Shown here: one piece after another, positions 15,170 through 22,870 of the stretch | Position numbering within the stretch: the stretch's first letter is position 1 | Layout of the letters: every line of letters starts with the position of its first letter | DNA from: an uncultured Collinsella sp. | Lineage (GTDB): Bacteria > Actinomycetota > Coriobacteriia > Coriobacteriales > Coriobacteriaceae | NCBI GenBank assembly: GCA_902479095.1 | Contig: CABSNL010000003.1 | Coordinates: forward strand, 1-62,143 | DNA: 62,143 nt | Direction: 5' to 3' | Program-made: the position numbers and the translations under genes | Notes under the pieces: model-generated | What the model was told of the DNA's origin: nothing | Seen by the model: the letters and a program-made list of their open reading frames with translations, nothing else | The model's database searches: none

Positions 15170-17317
15170 ATGGATCTTATCGCCCGGCTCGCCCGCGAGC
15201 TCAACCTTAAAGCCGCCAACGTCGAGGCAGCCGTCAAGCTCATCGACGAGGGCAACACCATCCCCTTTATCTCGCGCTACCGCAAGGAAGCCACGGGCGG
15301 CATGGACGACGTCTCCCTGCGCTCCCTCGACGAGCGCCTGTCCTACCTGCGCAATCTTGAGCAGCGCAAGGAGGACGTCATTCTGCTCATCGACGCCCAG
15401 GGCAAACTCACGCCCGAACTCGAGCAGCAGATTCGCGAGGCCACGCAGCTCCAGCGTGTCGAGGACCTCTACAAGCCCTACCGCAAAAAGCGCATGACCC
15501 GCGCGCAGAAGGCCCGCGAGGCAGGCCTGGAGCCACTTGCCAACATGGTCATCATGCAGGCCTCGGCCAAGGGCAGCGCGCTCGACGCCGCCGCGGCATA
15601 CGTCAACGAGGAAGCCGGCTTCGACACGCCCGAGAAGGCGCTCGCCGGCGCGGCGGACATCGTGGCCGAGACGGTGGCCGAGGACCCCGAGAACGTCGCC
15701 GACCTGCGTGCCTTTACGCAAAACACCGCAGACATCGTCGTCGAGGCCACCGACCCCACCGAGAAGACCCCCTACGAGCCGTACTACAGCTATGATGAGC
15801 CGCTGCGCCGTATACCCAACCACCGCGTGCTGGCTATCGACCGCGGTGAGCGCGAGGGCAAGCTCCGCGTGCGCGTGAACGTCGACGGCGCCGCCGCCAC
15901 GGCACGCCTCGGCAGCCGTTGGCCCCGACGCCAGGGCGTCTTCGCGCCCGTCTTTGACGCCGCCATCGCCGACGGCTACAAGCGCCTCATGGCCCCCTCG
16001 CTGGAGCGCGAGGCCCGCGCCAAACTCACCGTCCGTGCGCAGACCGAGGCCATCAATGTCTTTGCCAAGAATCTCGAGGGCCTGCTCTCGGCACGCCCCG
16101 TGCGCGGCGCCCGCGTGCTCGCGCTCGATCCGGGCTACCGCACCGGCTGCAAGGTCGCCGTCATGGACGAGACCGGCAAGCTGCTCGACCACGGCATGGT
16201 CTATCCCACCAAGCCGCGCCACGACGTCGCCGGCACCAAGCGCGAGCTCGCCCGCCTCGTCAAAAAGGACAGCGTCAACACCATCGTCATCGGCAACGGC
16301 ACCGCCAGCCGCGAGACCGAGGAAGTCGTCTCGGAGTTCATCGCCGAGCAGGCGCCTGAGCTGCGATACACCATCGTCAACGAGGCCGGCGCATCGGTGT
16401 ACTCCGCCTCCGAGCTCGCCAGCCAGGAGTATCCCGATCTGGACGTCACCGTGCGTGGCGCCATGAGCCTGGACCGCCGTCTACAGGACCCGCTGGCAGA
16501 GCTCGTCAAGATCCCGCCCCAGTCCATCGGCGTTGGCCAGTACCAGCACGACCTTGACCAGGCCGAGCTTTCGCGCACCCTGGGCCATGTGGTGGAGGAC
16601 GTCGTCAACCGCGTGGGCGTCGACGTGAATACCGCGAGCGCAAGCCTGCTGGGATACGTATCGGGCATCACGCCGAGCGTGGCCAAAAACATCGTGGCCT
16701 ACCGCGAGGAAAACGGTGCCTTTACCGATCGCCGCCAGCTTAAGAAGGTCCCCAAACTAGGACCCAAGGCATACCTCAACGCCGCGGGCTTCCTGCGCAT
16801 CAGCGGCGGCAAGAACCCGCTCGACGCGACGAGCGTCCACCCCGAGAGCTACGAGGTGGCCACGTCCGTCCTGGAACGCGCCGGCGTTAAAGCCAGCGAG
16901 CTCAGCCGCGGCGGCGTGCCCGACATCGAGCGCCGTCTAGGCAGTATCTCGGCGCTGGCAAGTGACCTGAACTGCGGCACCCTCACGCTCATCGACATCG
17001 TCAACGAGCTCAAGAAGCCCGGCCGCGACCCGCGCGACGACGCGCCCGAGGTGGTCTTTAGCCGCTCGGCGCTTTCCATCGACGATCTGGAACCCGGCAT
17101 GGAGCTCAAGGGGACGGTGCGCAACGTCGTCGACTTTGGCGCGTTCGTCGACGTGGGCGTGCACCAGGACGGCCTCGTGCATATCTCCAAGCTGGCCAAT
17201 CGCTTTGTCAAGCACCCGAGCGACGTGGTGCGCGTCGGCGACACGGTCAAGGTGTGGGTAGAAAAGGTCGATCGCGACCGCAAGAAGATCTCGCTCACCA
17301 TGGTGCAGGGAAAGTAA
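15170..17317 (+). CDS. tex: Tex-family RNA-binding transcription accessory protein
   Basis: A 715-aa Tex protein, a broadly conserved nucleic-acid-binding factor linked to transcription. Domains in order: helical N terminus (NTIPFISRYRKEATGG), YqgF/RNase H-like domain (VLALDPGYRTGCKVAVMD, about 320-450), helix-hairpin-helix (VDVNTASASLLGYVSG, about 485-560) and a C-terminal S1 domain (GMELKGTVRNVVDFGAFVDV, about 640-710). ATG 15170 is chosen because AAGGAG lies 5 nt upstream and the protein then begins as usual for the family; the upstream frame to 15116 has no ribosome site. Length matches E. coli YhgF (about 770 aa) less some N-terminal sequence. Confidence 0.93.
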   Translation: MDLIARLARELNLKAANVEAAVKLIDEGNTIPFISRYRKEATGGMDDVSLRSLDERLSYLRNLEQRKEDVILLIDAQGKLTPELEQQIREATQLQRVEDLYKPYRKKRMTRAQKAREAGLEPLANMVIMQASAKGSALDAAAAYVNEEAGFDTPEKALAGAADIVAETVAEDPENVADLRAFTQNTADIVVEATDPTEKTPYEPYYSYDEPLRRIPNHRVLAIDRGEREGKLRVRVNVDGAAATARLGSRWPRRQGVFAPVFDAAIADGYKRLMAPSLEREARAKLTVRAQTEAINVFAKNLEGLLSARPVRGARVLALDPGYRTGCKVAVMDETGKLLDHGMVYPTKPRHDVAGTKRELARLVKKDSVNTIVIGNGTASRETEEVVSEFIAEQAPELRYTIVNEAGASVYSASELASQEYPDLDVTVRGAMSLDRRLQDPLAELVKIPPQSIGVGQYQHDLDQAELSRTLGHVVEDVVNRVGVDVNTASASLLGYVSGITPSVAKNIVAYREENGAFTDRRQLKKVPKLGPKAYLNAAGFLRISGGKNPLDATSVHPESYEVATSVLERAGVKASELSRGGVPDIERRLGSISALASDLNCGTLTLIDIVNELKKPGRDPRDDAPEVVFSRSALSIDDLEPGMELKGTVRNVVDFGAFVDVGVHQDGLVHISKLANRFVKHPSDVVRVGDTVKVWVEKVDRDRKKISLTMVQGK

Positions 17318-17326
17318 ACCGCCAAA

Positions 17327-17542
17327 GCAAAGGTACCCCCTGTAGCGATGTGCAAAATCGCGAGTATTCTGCAAATTCCACCGTTCCGGATGCCCCTCAG
17401 AGACGAAAAAGCAAAAAACAGCCCCCGTTTTAGCGTCGTCAGAGCCAAAACGGGGGCCGTTCCATGCTTCGGTCAACTGATAAAGACCTTTACCTTGCTG
17501 AATACTCTCAATTTTGCACGGCGCAGGCGGGGGTACCTTTGC
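17327..17542. repeat. 216-bp nested inverted-repeat element
   Basis: Outer perfect 14-bp arms GCAAAGGTACCCCC (17327-17340) and its complement (17529-17542) enclose inner arms GTGCAAAATCGCGAGTATTC (17350-17369) and GAATACTCTCAATTTTGCAC (17500-17519), with a GCCCCCGTTTT/AAAACGGGGGC stem in the loop. A relative with inner arms GTGCATTTTTAGGAGTATTC lies at 53145-53369. No protein-coding capacity is evident. Confidence 0.75.
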
Positions 17543-17544
17543 CC

Positions 17545-17572
17545 ACGGCAGGATATGGAAGCCAATCGCCAA
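17545..17572 (-). pseudogene. Vestigial second transaldolase 3' end
   Basis: Read on the minus strand, this 28-bp stretch encodes IGFHILP, matching the LGFHILP end of the transaldolase about 160 bp away. The shared 16-mer ACGGCAGGATATGGAA is followed by differences that are largely synonymous, so it looks like the tail of a lost paralogue rather than a fresh duplication. The stop codon is replaced by TGG. Confidence 0.4.
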
Positions 17573-17596
17573 CTTGCTGGCAAGCTCGTGCCGGCA

Positions 17597-17668
17597 GCCC
17601 CGGCCTTTCCTTTGCCTAGCGCGACCCTCGCGGAGCGCGTGAGCGATAGGGAAAGGAAAGGCCGGGGC
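17597..17668. repeat. Long hairpin downstream of transaldolase
   Basis: Perfect 17-bp arms GCCCCGGCCTTTCCTTT (17597-17613) and complement (17652-17668). It lies just past the transaldolase stop on the minus strand and may terminate it, but has no U tract. A similar GGAAAGG-bearing stem follows ilvE at 53410. Confidence 0.65.
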
Positions 17669-17698
17669 GAACAGCCCACGGTACAGTCGGTGTTCGCG

Positions 17699-18403
17699 CT
17701 ACGGCAGGATATGGAAACCGAGCGCCGCGATATCCTTGGCAAAGCCGCGCACGGTGTCGAGCGAGACCTCGTACGGGTCGCGACCGATGTTCTTGCGCTT
17801 GGCCAGGATGCTGTTGGGCACTGTAATGATCTGGCAACCGCAGGCTTCTGCCTGGTAAATGTTGATAAGTTCGCGCGTGGACGCCCACAGGACCTCACAG
17901 TTGGGCTTGGCGGCGGCCTTCTTGACCGACTCCGTCATAAACGGAATGGGGTCGACGCCGGTATCGGCGATACGGCCGGCAAAGAGCGAGATAATGGACG
18001 GCGTCTCGGCGTCAACGGCCTCGACCATCTCGTCGACCTGCGTAGGCGTAAAGATGGTGGTGACGTTGACCTTGATGCCGTCGGCCGAAAGCTTGCGCAC
18101 CAGCTCGGCGGTGGACTCGCCCTTGGTAGTCACGCACGGAATCTTGACGTAGACGTTCTCGGCCCAGGTAGCGATCTCGCGCGCCTCGACCTCCATGGTC
18201 TCGACGTCGTCGGCAAAGACCTCAAACGAGACGGACACATCGGTGATGTGGGCCAGGACCTCCTTGGCAAACGCGCGGTAATCCGTCACGCCGCCCTTCT
18301 TCATAAGGGACGGGTTGGTCGTGAAACCCTGAACGTTGCCGTTCTCGTACATGTCGAGCATGCCCTCGAGGTTTGCACCGTCAGCGAACACCTTGATTGC
18401 CAT
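17699..18403 (-). CDS. Transaldolase family (TalC/FSA-like)
   Basis: A 234-aa single-domain aldolase-fold enzyme of the small transaldolase/fructose-6-phosphate aldolase group, acting in the pentose phosphate pathway or on fructose 6-phosphate. The N-terminal FADGANLEGMLDMYENG, the GFTTNPSLMKKGG motif, the Schiff-base lysine in VYVKIPCVTTKGE and the later SLFAGRIADTG are all present. ATG 18403 is preferred (AAGGAA 9 nt upstream) over the ATG at 18427. Sequence alone does not separate transaldolase from FSA activity. It appears monocistronic. Confidence 0.87.
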   Translation of the reverse strand: MAIKVFADGANLEGMLDMYENGNVQGFTTNPSLMKKGGVTDYRAFAKEVLAHITDVSVSFEVFADDVETMEVEAREIATWAENVYVKIPCVTTKGESTAELVRKLSADGIKVNVTTIFTPTQVDEMVEAVDAETPSIISLFAGRIADTGVDPIPFMTESVKKAAAKPNCEVLWASTRELINIYQAEACGCQIITVPNSILAKRKNIGRDPYEVSLDTVRGFAKDIAALGFHILP

Positions 18404-18596
18404 CTGCCTGATTCCTTTCGCTTGCACATGGGCGTTAAACTGCTAAACACTTTACCTACGTTTATCAAGGCGTGAGCTGCGGTTTTTTATCTTCTCGGCG
18501 AACGGTATAAACACCTCAGTGTTTGGATTGATAAATCGATTGAGCATGCAAAAGCAAAGAGTCACAGTTTGGGCAAACGTCAGAACGCGGGATTCA

Positions 18597-19424
18597 TTAG
18601 ATGAGGCCGAAATGCTGCATCGCTGTGACGGTACCGTCGTGTGCGACATCGTCGGTCACGTAGTCGGCGACCGCCTTGACCTCAGGCATGGCGTTGCCCA
18701 TGGCCACGGCCGTCTCGACAGCGGCGAGCATGCCCAGGTCGTTACCCGAATCACCAAAGCCAAAGGTGCGCGCGTTGCCAGTGCGGCCCAGATACGCCAG
18801 CGCTCGCGCCACGCCCACGCCCTTGTCAATGCCCTTGGGGCTCAGCTCGCGATTCTGGCCACCGGTGTTACACAGCTCAAACTCGCAATCGATAAAGCCG
18901 TCATCGTTGGCCACGCGAGCCAAACTGGGCACACTGAGGCATACCTTGCCCACGCGCAGACTGCCGTCGACGCGCATTTCCTCGGTGCTGTGCACCACAG
19001 AAGTGCCGATCAGAGACGACTGCTCAACACCCGCGGGTTCCAGGGCAAAAGTAGCCACGTTGGTCTCGAAAAAGGCCTCAATCCCTGCCGCGGCCATACG
19101 GCGTGCAAGCTCCTCGACAACGTCCTCGTCAAAGCAGTCCTCGTGTACCACGCGGTCCTCGACCTCGAGCGTGGCTCCCGCCATGGCAACGACACCCGCC
19201 GGGTTCAGCGCGCGCAGGCCATCGGCAATCAGCCACAAGGGACGACCCGTGCAGATAAATGCCTGGTGGCCCGCATTGCGCAGGCGATGAAACGCCTCGA
19301 CGACCGCCTGCGAGGGGCGAACCGCCGAAAAGTCCTTGTCGGTCATGTTGTCGGGATCGAACGACGTCAGCGTGCCGTCCACGTCAAAAAAGAGCACAGC
19401 GGGTTCGGGGCACGCATCAATCAT
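18597..19424 (-). CDS. HAD-superfamily (Cof-type) phosphatase
   Basis: A 275-aa cytosolic phosphatase of HAD class IIB. Motif I is FFDVDGTLTSF at residues about 11-21 with the nucleophile and acid Asp; motif II is FICTGRP; motif III uses Lys around SPKGIDKGVG; motif IV is GFGDSGNDLGML. All catalytic motifs are intact. The ATG at 19424 has AAGGAA 6 nt upstream and places motif I at the N terminus. Likely sugar-phosphate or phosphorylated-cofactor substrates. The 193-bp gap to the transaldolase gene holds nothing I recognise. Confidence 0.87.
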   Translation of the reverse strand: MIDACPEPAVLFFDVDGTLTSFDPDNMTDKDFSAVRPSQAVVEAFHRLRNAGHQAFICTGRPLWLIADGLRALNPAGVVAMAGATLEVEDRVVHEDCFDEDVVEELARRMAAAGIEAFFETNVATFALEPAGVEQSSLIGTSVVHSTEEMRVDGSLRVGKVCLSVPSLARVANDDGFIDCEFELCNTGGQNRELSPKGIDKGVGVARALAYLGRTGNARTFGFGDSGNDLGMLAAVETAVAMGNAMPEVKAVADYVTDDVAHDGTVTAMQHFGLI

Positions 19425-19466
19425 ATGGGTTCCTTTCGAGGATAAGGGCAAACGAAGCATCCATCA

Positions 19467-19472
19467 TATAAT
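19467..19472 (+). promoter_or_regulatory. -10 element of rlmKL
   Basis: Perfect TATAAT about 28 bp before the start codon; no convincing -35 is seen at the right distance. Confidence 0.45.
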
Positions 19473-19499
19473 GGAGCGACGCAACCAGAGAGGTCACCC

Positions 19500-22058
19500 A
19501 TGGAATTTTACGCAAGCTGCCCCGAGGGCTTTGAGTCCGCACTCGCCGATGAGCTTAAACGCCTCGGGCTTTCGCATGTTCGCCGGCTGAAGGGCCGCGC
19601 TACATTTGAGGGCGAGCTCGAGCAAGGCTACCGAGCATGCCTGTGGTCGCGCCTGGCGAGCCGCGCGTTCGTGGTGCTCGGGCGCTTTGAGGCGCAGGAT
19701 GCCGATGAACTGTACGATAGCGTTTACGACATCGCCTGGGAGAGCATCGTCCGCCCCGGCGCCACCATTGCCATCACCGCCCGCGGCGTGACCGAGCAGC
19801 TGCGCAACACGCGTTTCTCGGCCCTGCGCGCCAAAGACGCGCTGTGCGACCGCCTGGCCGAGACCACGGGCCGTCGCGCCGATGTCGATGCCGCCGACCC
19901 CGATGTTCACCTACTGCTTTCGCTGCGCCAGCGCCGCGCGAGCATAAGCCTAGACCTTTCGGGCGACCCGCTGTTCAAACGCCTGCCGCCCGCAGCGACC
20001 CGCGCCGGCGAGGGCGCGCACGTGCTGCGCCCCGACTACGCCGCCCTGGTGCTGGCGCAGGTCGGCTGGACCGCGCTATGCGAGCGCGAGCTGACGGCCG
20101 ACGATTACGAAAATGAAGCCCTTCCCACGCTGATCGATGCCTCGTGCGCCGGCGGCGGCCTGCTGCTGGAAGCCGTGAACATTCTGACCGACCGCGCCCC
20201 GGGCGCCGCACGCGAGCGCTGGGGCTTTGAGGGCTGGCAGCTGCACGACGCCGCTCTGTGGGAGCAGCTGCTTGCCGAGGCGCGCGAGCGCGAGGCGGCA
20301 GCGCGCGAACGCCAGGCGCGCATCGTGGCCGCAGACATCGACCCCGCCGCTCGCAAGACCGCCGAGCGCATGGTCAGGAGCGCTGGCTACAAGCGTTTTG
20401 TCGACTTTTGCGCCGCCAAGCCCGCCACCGTGCTGGACCATGCGGGCGCCGTCGCCGGTGCCGCCGTGGTCGCAGACACCACCGAGACCCCGCTTTCGCT
20501 CATGCACGACGCCATGACGCTGGTCGGCGAGCTGCGCTGCGCGCCCGAGCTTTCCGCGGCGCCGGTCGCCGCGCTCACCCGCGATGGCCTTATGGCCCGC
20601 GCACTCCATGCCGAGCCCGCGCGCTCCATCGCCGTTATGCCCAATAACGAGGAGGCGGCTATTGAGGTTTGGCCCTCGCTCGACCACGGCGCCGCGACAT
20701 TTGAAGCTGCGACCAGCGCAGATGCCGAGGAGCAGACCGCAGACGCTCAAGACGAAGCCGCCGCTTCCTCCATGCCCGAACCTGCCGCCACGCTCGACTT
20801 GGGCGACGGCAAGCCGCTGCCCGTGCTCATTCCCGAGTCCGAGCAGTTCGCCAACCGCCTGCGCAAGAATGCCCGTCTGCGCCGCAAGTGGGCCAAGCGC
20901 GAGGGCGTGAGTTGCTACCGTGTCTACGATGCCGACCTTCCCGACTACTCCGCCGCCATCGACCTGTACGAGGGCTGCCCGCAGACGCCGGGCCGCTGGC
21001 TCGTCATCGCCGAATACGCCGCGCCCAAGACCATCGATCCCGCGCTTGCCCAGGCCCGCATGCTCGACATCTTGGCCATCGCGCCGCGCATCCTAGATGT
21101 TCCCGCCGAGCATGTGCACGCCAAGGCCCGCATGCGTTCGCGCGGCGGCTCGCAGTACGGCAAGCAGGGCACCGGCAAGGGCGCATCGGGCGAGCGTGCC
21201 AACATCGCACGCCGTCGCCTGCCACTCATCGAAGAGGGCGGGCTCACCTTTGCCGTCAACTTTGACGACTACCTGGATGTGGGCATCTTCCTGGATCACC
21301 GCGTCACCCGCAACCTGGTGCGCGAGCACGCCAAACAGGCGCGCCGTTTCCTCAACCTGTTCGCCTACACCGGCACCGCCACCTGCTATGCGGCCGACGG
21401 CGGCGTCGAGGAAACCGTGACAGTCGACCTTTCCAACACCTACCTGGACTGGGCCGAGCGCAATATGCGCCAGAACGGCTTTGTTGGTCCGCAGCATCAC
21501 TTTGTGCGCGACGACGTGCTTGCCTGGATTCGCGACCAGCGCCAGACGCGCAACCGCTGGGACCTGATTTTTGTCGACCCGCCCACGTTTTCGAACTCGT
21601 CCAAGATGGGCCGCCGTACCTGGGATGTCCAACGCGACCATGTTGAGCTTTTGGCCGGCGTATCGCGCCTGCTTGCACAGGGCGGACATGCCATCTTTAG
21701 CTGCAACCTGCGCGGCTTCCGCCCCGAGACGCGCAAGCTCGCCCACGCGGGCGTGGTGCTGGAAGACATTACGGCGCAGACCATCCCCGAGGATTTCGCG
21801 CGCAACCAGAAGGTGCACCACTGCTACATCGTGCGTCGCCTGCCCATCGAGGACGCCATGGCCGAGGTCGGCTTTAGCGCCGAGGAGATTGCCGAGCGTG
21901 TCGAGGAGCTGCGCAACCCCGAGGCCCGTAAGCCTCGTGCGGCAGTGCCTGGCCATGTGCACGCCGGCGACGGCAAGCCGCACGTCACCGGCAGCCCCTC
22001 CCCCGCCGGCAAGTCCAAAAAGAAGAAGTTCTACGCCAGCAAGCCCAAGGGCAAATAA
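19500..22058 (+). CDS. rlmKL: RlmKL-like 23S rRNA methyltransferase, N-terminal methylase degenerate
   Basis: An 852-aa protein laid out like bifunctional RlmKL (about 700 aa in E. coli), which methylates 23S rRNA at G2445 (RlmL half) and G2069 (RlmK half). The THUMP region (from MEFYASCPEGFESALADELK to about 160) is clear. The RlmK half is intact: FLDHRVTRN, the SAM site FAYTGTATCYAADGG at about 619 and FVDPPTFSNSSKMG at about 690. In the RlmL half the SAM loop reads IDASCAGGGLLLEA rather than DPxCGSGT, and I find no NPPYG catalytic motif; instead there is a 130-residue Ala-rich stretch ending in an acidic linker (about 400-430). The Lys-rich tail (GKSKKKKFYASKPKGK) may bind RNA. Confidence 0.85.
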   Translation: MEFYASCPEGFESALADELKRLGLSHVRRLKGRATFEGELEQGYRACLWSRLASRAFVVLGRFEAQDADELYDSVYDIAWESIVRPGATIAITARGVTEQLRNTRFSALRAKDALCDRLAETTGRRADVDAADPDVHLLLSLRQRRASISLDLSGDPLFKRLPPAATRAGEGAHVLRPDYAALVLAQVGWTALCERELTADDYENEALPTLIDASCAGGGLLLEAVNILTDRAPGAARERWGFEGWQLHDAALWEQLLAEAREREAAARERQARIVAADIDPAARKTAERMVRSAGYKRFVDFCAAKPATVLDHAGAVAGAAVVADTTETPLSLMHDAMTLVGELRCAPELSAAPVAALTRDGLMARALHAEPARSIAVMPNNEEAAIEVWPSLDHGAATFEAATSADAEEQTADAQDEAAASSMPEPAATLDLGDGKPLPVLIPESEQFANRLRKNARLRRKWAKREGVSCYRVYDADLPDYSAAIDLYEGCPQTPGRWLVIAEYAAPKTIDPALAQARMLDILAIAPRILDVPAEHVHAKARMRSRGGSQYGKQGTGKGASGERANIARRRLPLIEEGGLTFAVNFDDYLDVGIFLDHRVTRNLVREHAKQARRFLNLFAYTGTATCYAADGGVEETVTVDLSNTYLDWAERNMRQNGFVGPQHHFVRDDVLAWIRDQRQTRNRWDLIFVDPPTFSNSSKMGRRTWDVQRDHVELLAGVSRLLAQGGHAIFSCNLRGFRPETRKLAHAGVVLEDITAQTIPEDFARNQKVHHCYIVRRLPIEDAMAEVGFSAEEIAERVEELRNPEARKPRAAVPGHVHAGDGKPHVTGSPSPAGKSKKKKFYASKPKGK

Positions 22059-22061
22059 CAA

Positions 22062-22128
22062 AGTTGCGGTGGAATACGGACTGTTTTGCCTGGAATTAGG
22101 CAAATTTAGACCGTATTTCACCGCAACT
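22062..22128. repeat. 67-nt stem-loop element, copy 1
   Basis: Arms AGTTGCGGTGGAATACGGAC (22062-22081) and GTCTAAATTTGCC-side complement ending CACCGCAACT (22128), with a second TTTGCC/GGCAAA stem in the loop. A second copy of identical length lies at 49706. Here it sits between convergent rlmKL and kdpE and may terminate both. Confidence 0.85.
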
Positions 22129-22152
22129 CATATTGGGATGGTGGTTGGCGAT

Positions 22153-22866
22153 CTAGCCTTGGGTGACCAATCGGTAACCGATACCCACATGCGTCTGGAT
22201 ATAGCGCGGGTGCGCGGGGTCGGACTCGATCTTCTTGCGCAGCGTGCCCATAAAGACACGCAGGCTCGCCAGGTCGCTCTTGGTTGCCGTGCCCCAAATC
22301 TCGTGCAGGATAAACTGGTGCGTCAGCACCTTGTCGGCGTTGTGCGCTAGCAGGCATAGCAATTTGTACTCAATCGGCGTCAGATGCAGCTCCTCGCCAT
22401 CCATCGTGGCGATGCCGGCATCAAAATCGATATGCAGCTCACCGGCATCGAACGAGCCCTCAGAGGAAACACCGCCCGTTTGCGCATACGAAAGGCGTCT
22501 GAGCGTCGTGCGAATGCGCGCGAGCAGCTCCTCGACCGAAAACGGCTTGGTCAGGTAGTCGTCGGCGCCGGCATCGAGCGCACGAATCTTGTCCGCATCC
22601 TCGCTGCGCGCCGAGACCACGATGATCGGCATGCCCGACCATGCGCGCACCGACTCCACCACCTTGACGCCGTCCATATCGGGCAGACCCAGGTCGAGCA
22701 GCACAATGCTCGGTGCCTGCGATGAGGCGGCAGCGATGGCGGCATGGGCGGTCTCCACAGCCATATGGCGCAAGCCGTGCGTCTCGAGCGCGGCAACGAT
22801 GAGGTTGCGGACAGCGGGGTCATCCTCAACAACCAAGATGAGCGGTTTTACGGCAGAGTTCGGCAC
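22153..22866 (-). CDS. kdpE: KdpE-like response regulator
   Basis: A 237-aa OmpR-class response regulator. The receiver domain (residues 1-120) has the acidic pair VVEDDPA, the phospho-acceptor Asp in LLDLGLPDMDG and the conserved Lys in DDYLTKPFS; the winged-helix domain (about 140-235) contains LTPIEYKLLCLLAHNADKV and the end motif HVGIGYRLV. GTG 22866 is chosen because AAGGAG precedes it by 7 nt and the gene then begins 4 bp after the kinase stop. Resemblance to KdpE is strong. With no kdpFABC in the window, control of the nearby kup gene is a plausible alternative role. Confidence 0.85.
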   Translation of the reverse strand: MPNSAVKPLILVVEDDPAVRNLIVAALETHGLRHMAVETAHAAIAAASSQAPSIVLLDLGLPDMDGVKVVESVRAWSGMPIIVVSARSEDADKIRALDAGADDYLTKPFSVEELLARIRTTLRRLSYAQTGGVSSEGSFDAGELHIDFDAGIATMDGEELHLTPIEYKLLCLLAHNADKVLTHQFILHEIWGTATKSDLASLRVFMGTLRKKIESDPAHPRYIQTHVGIGYRLVTQG

Positions 22867-22870
22867 GGCG

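Noticed and set aside
17348..18475. 375-codon plus-strand frame opposite transaldolase
   Set aside because: Crosses the inverted-repeat element and is antisense to the conserved enzyme.
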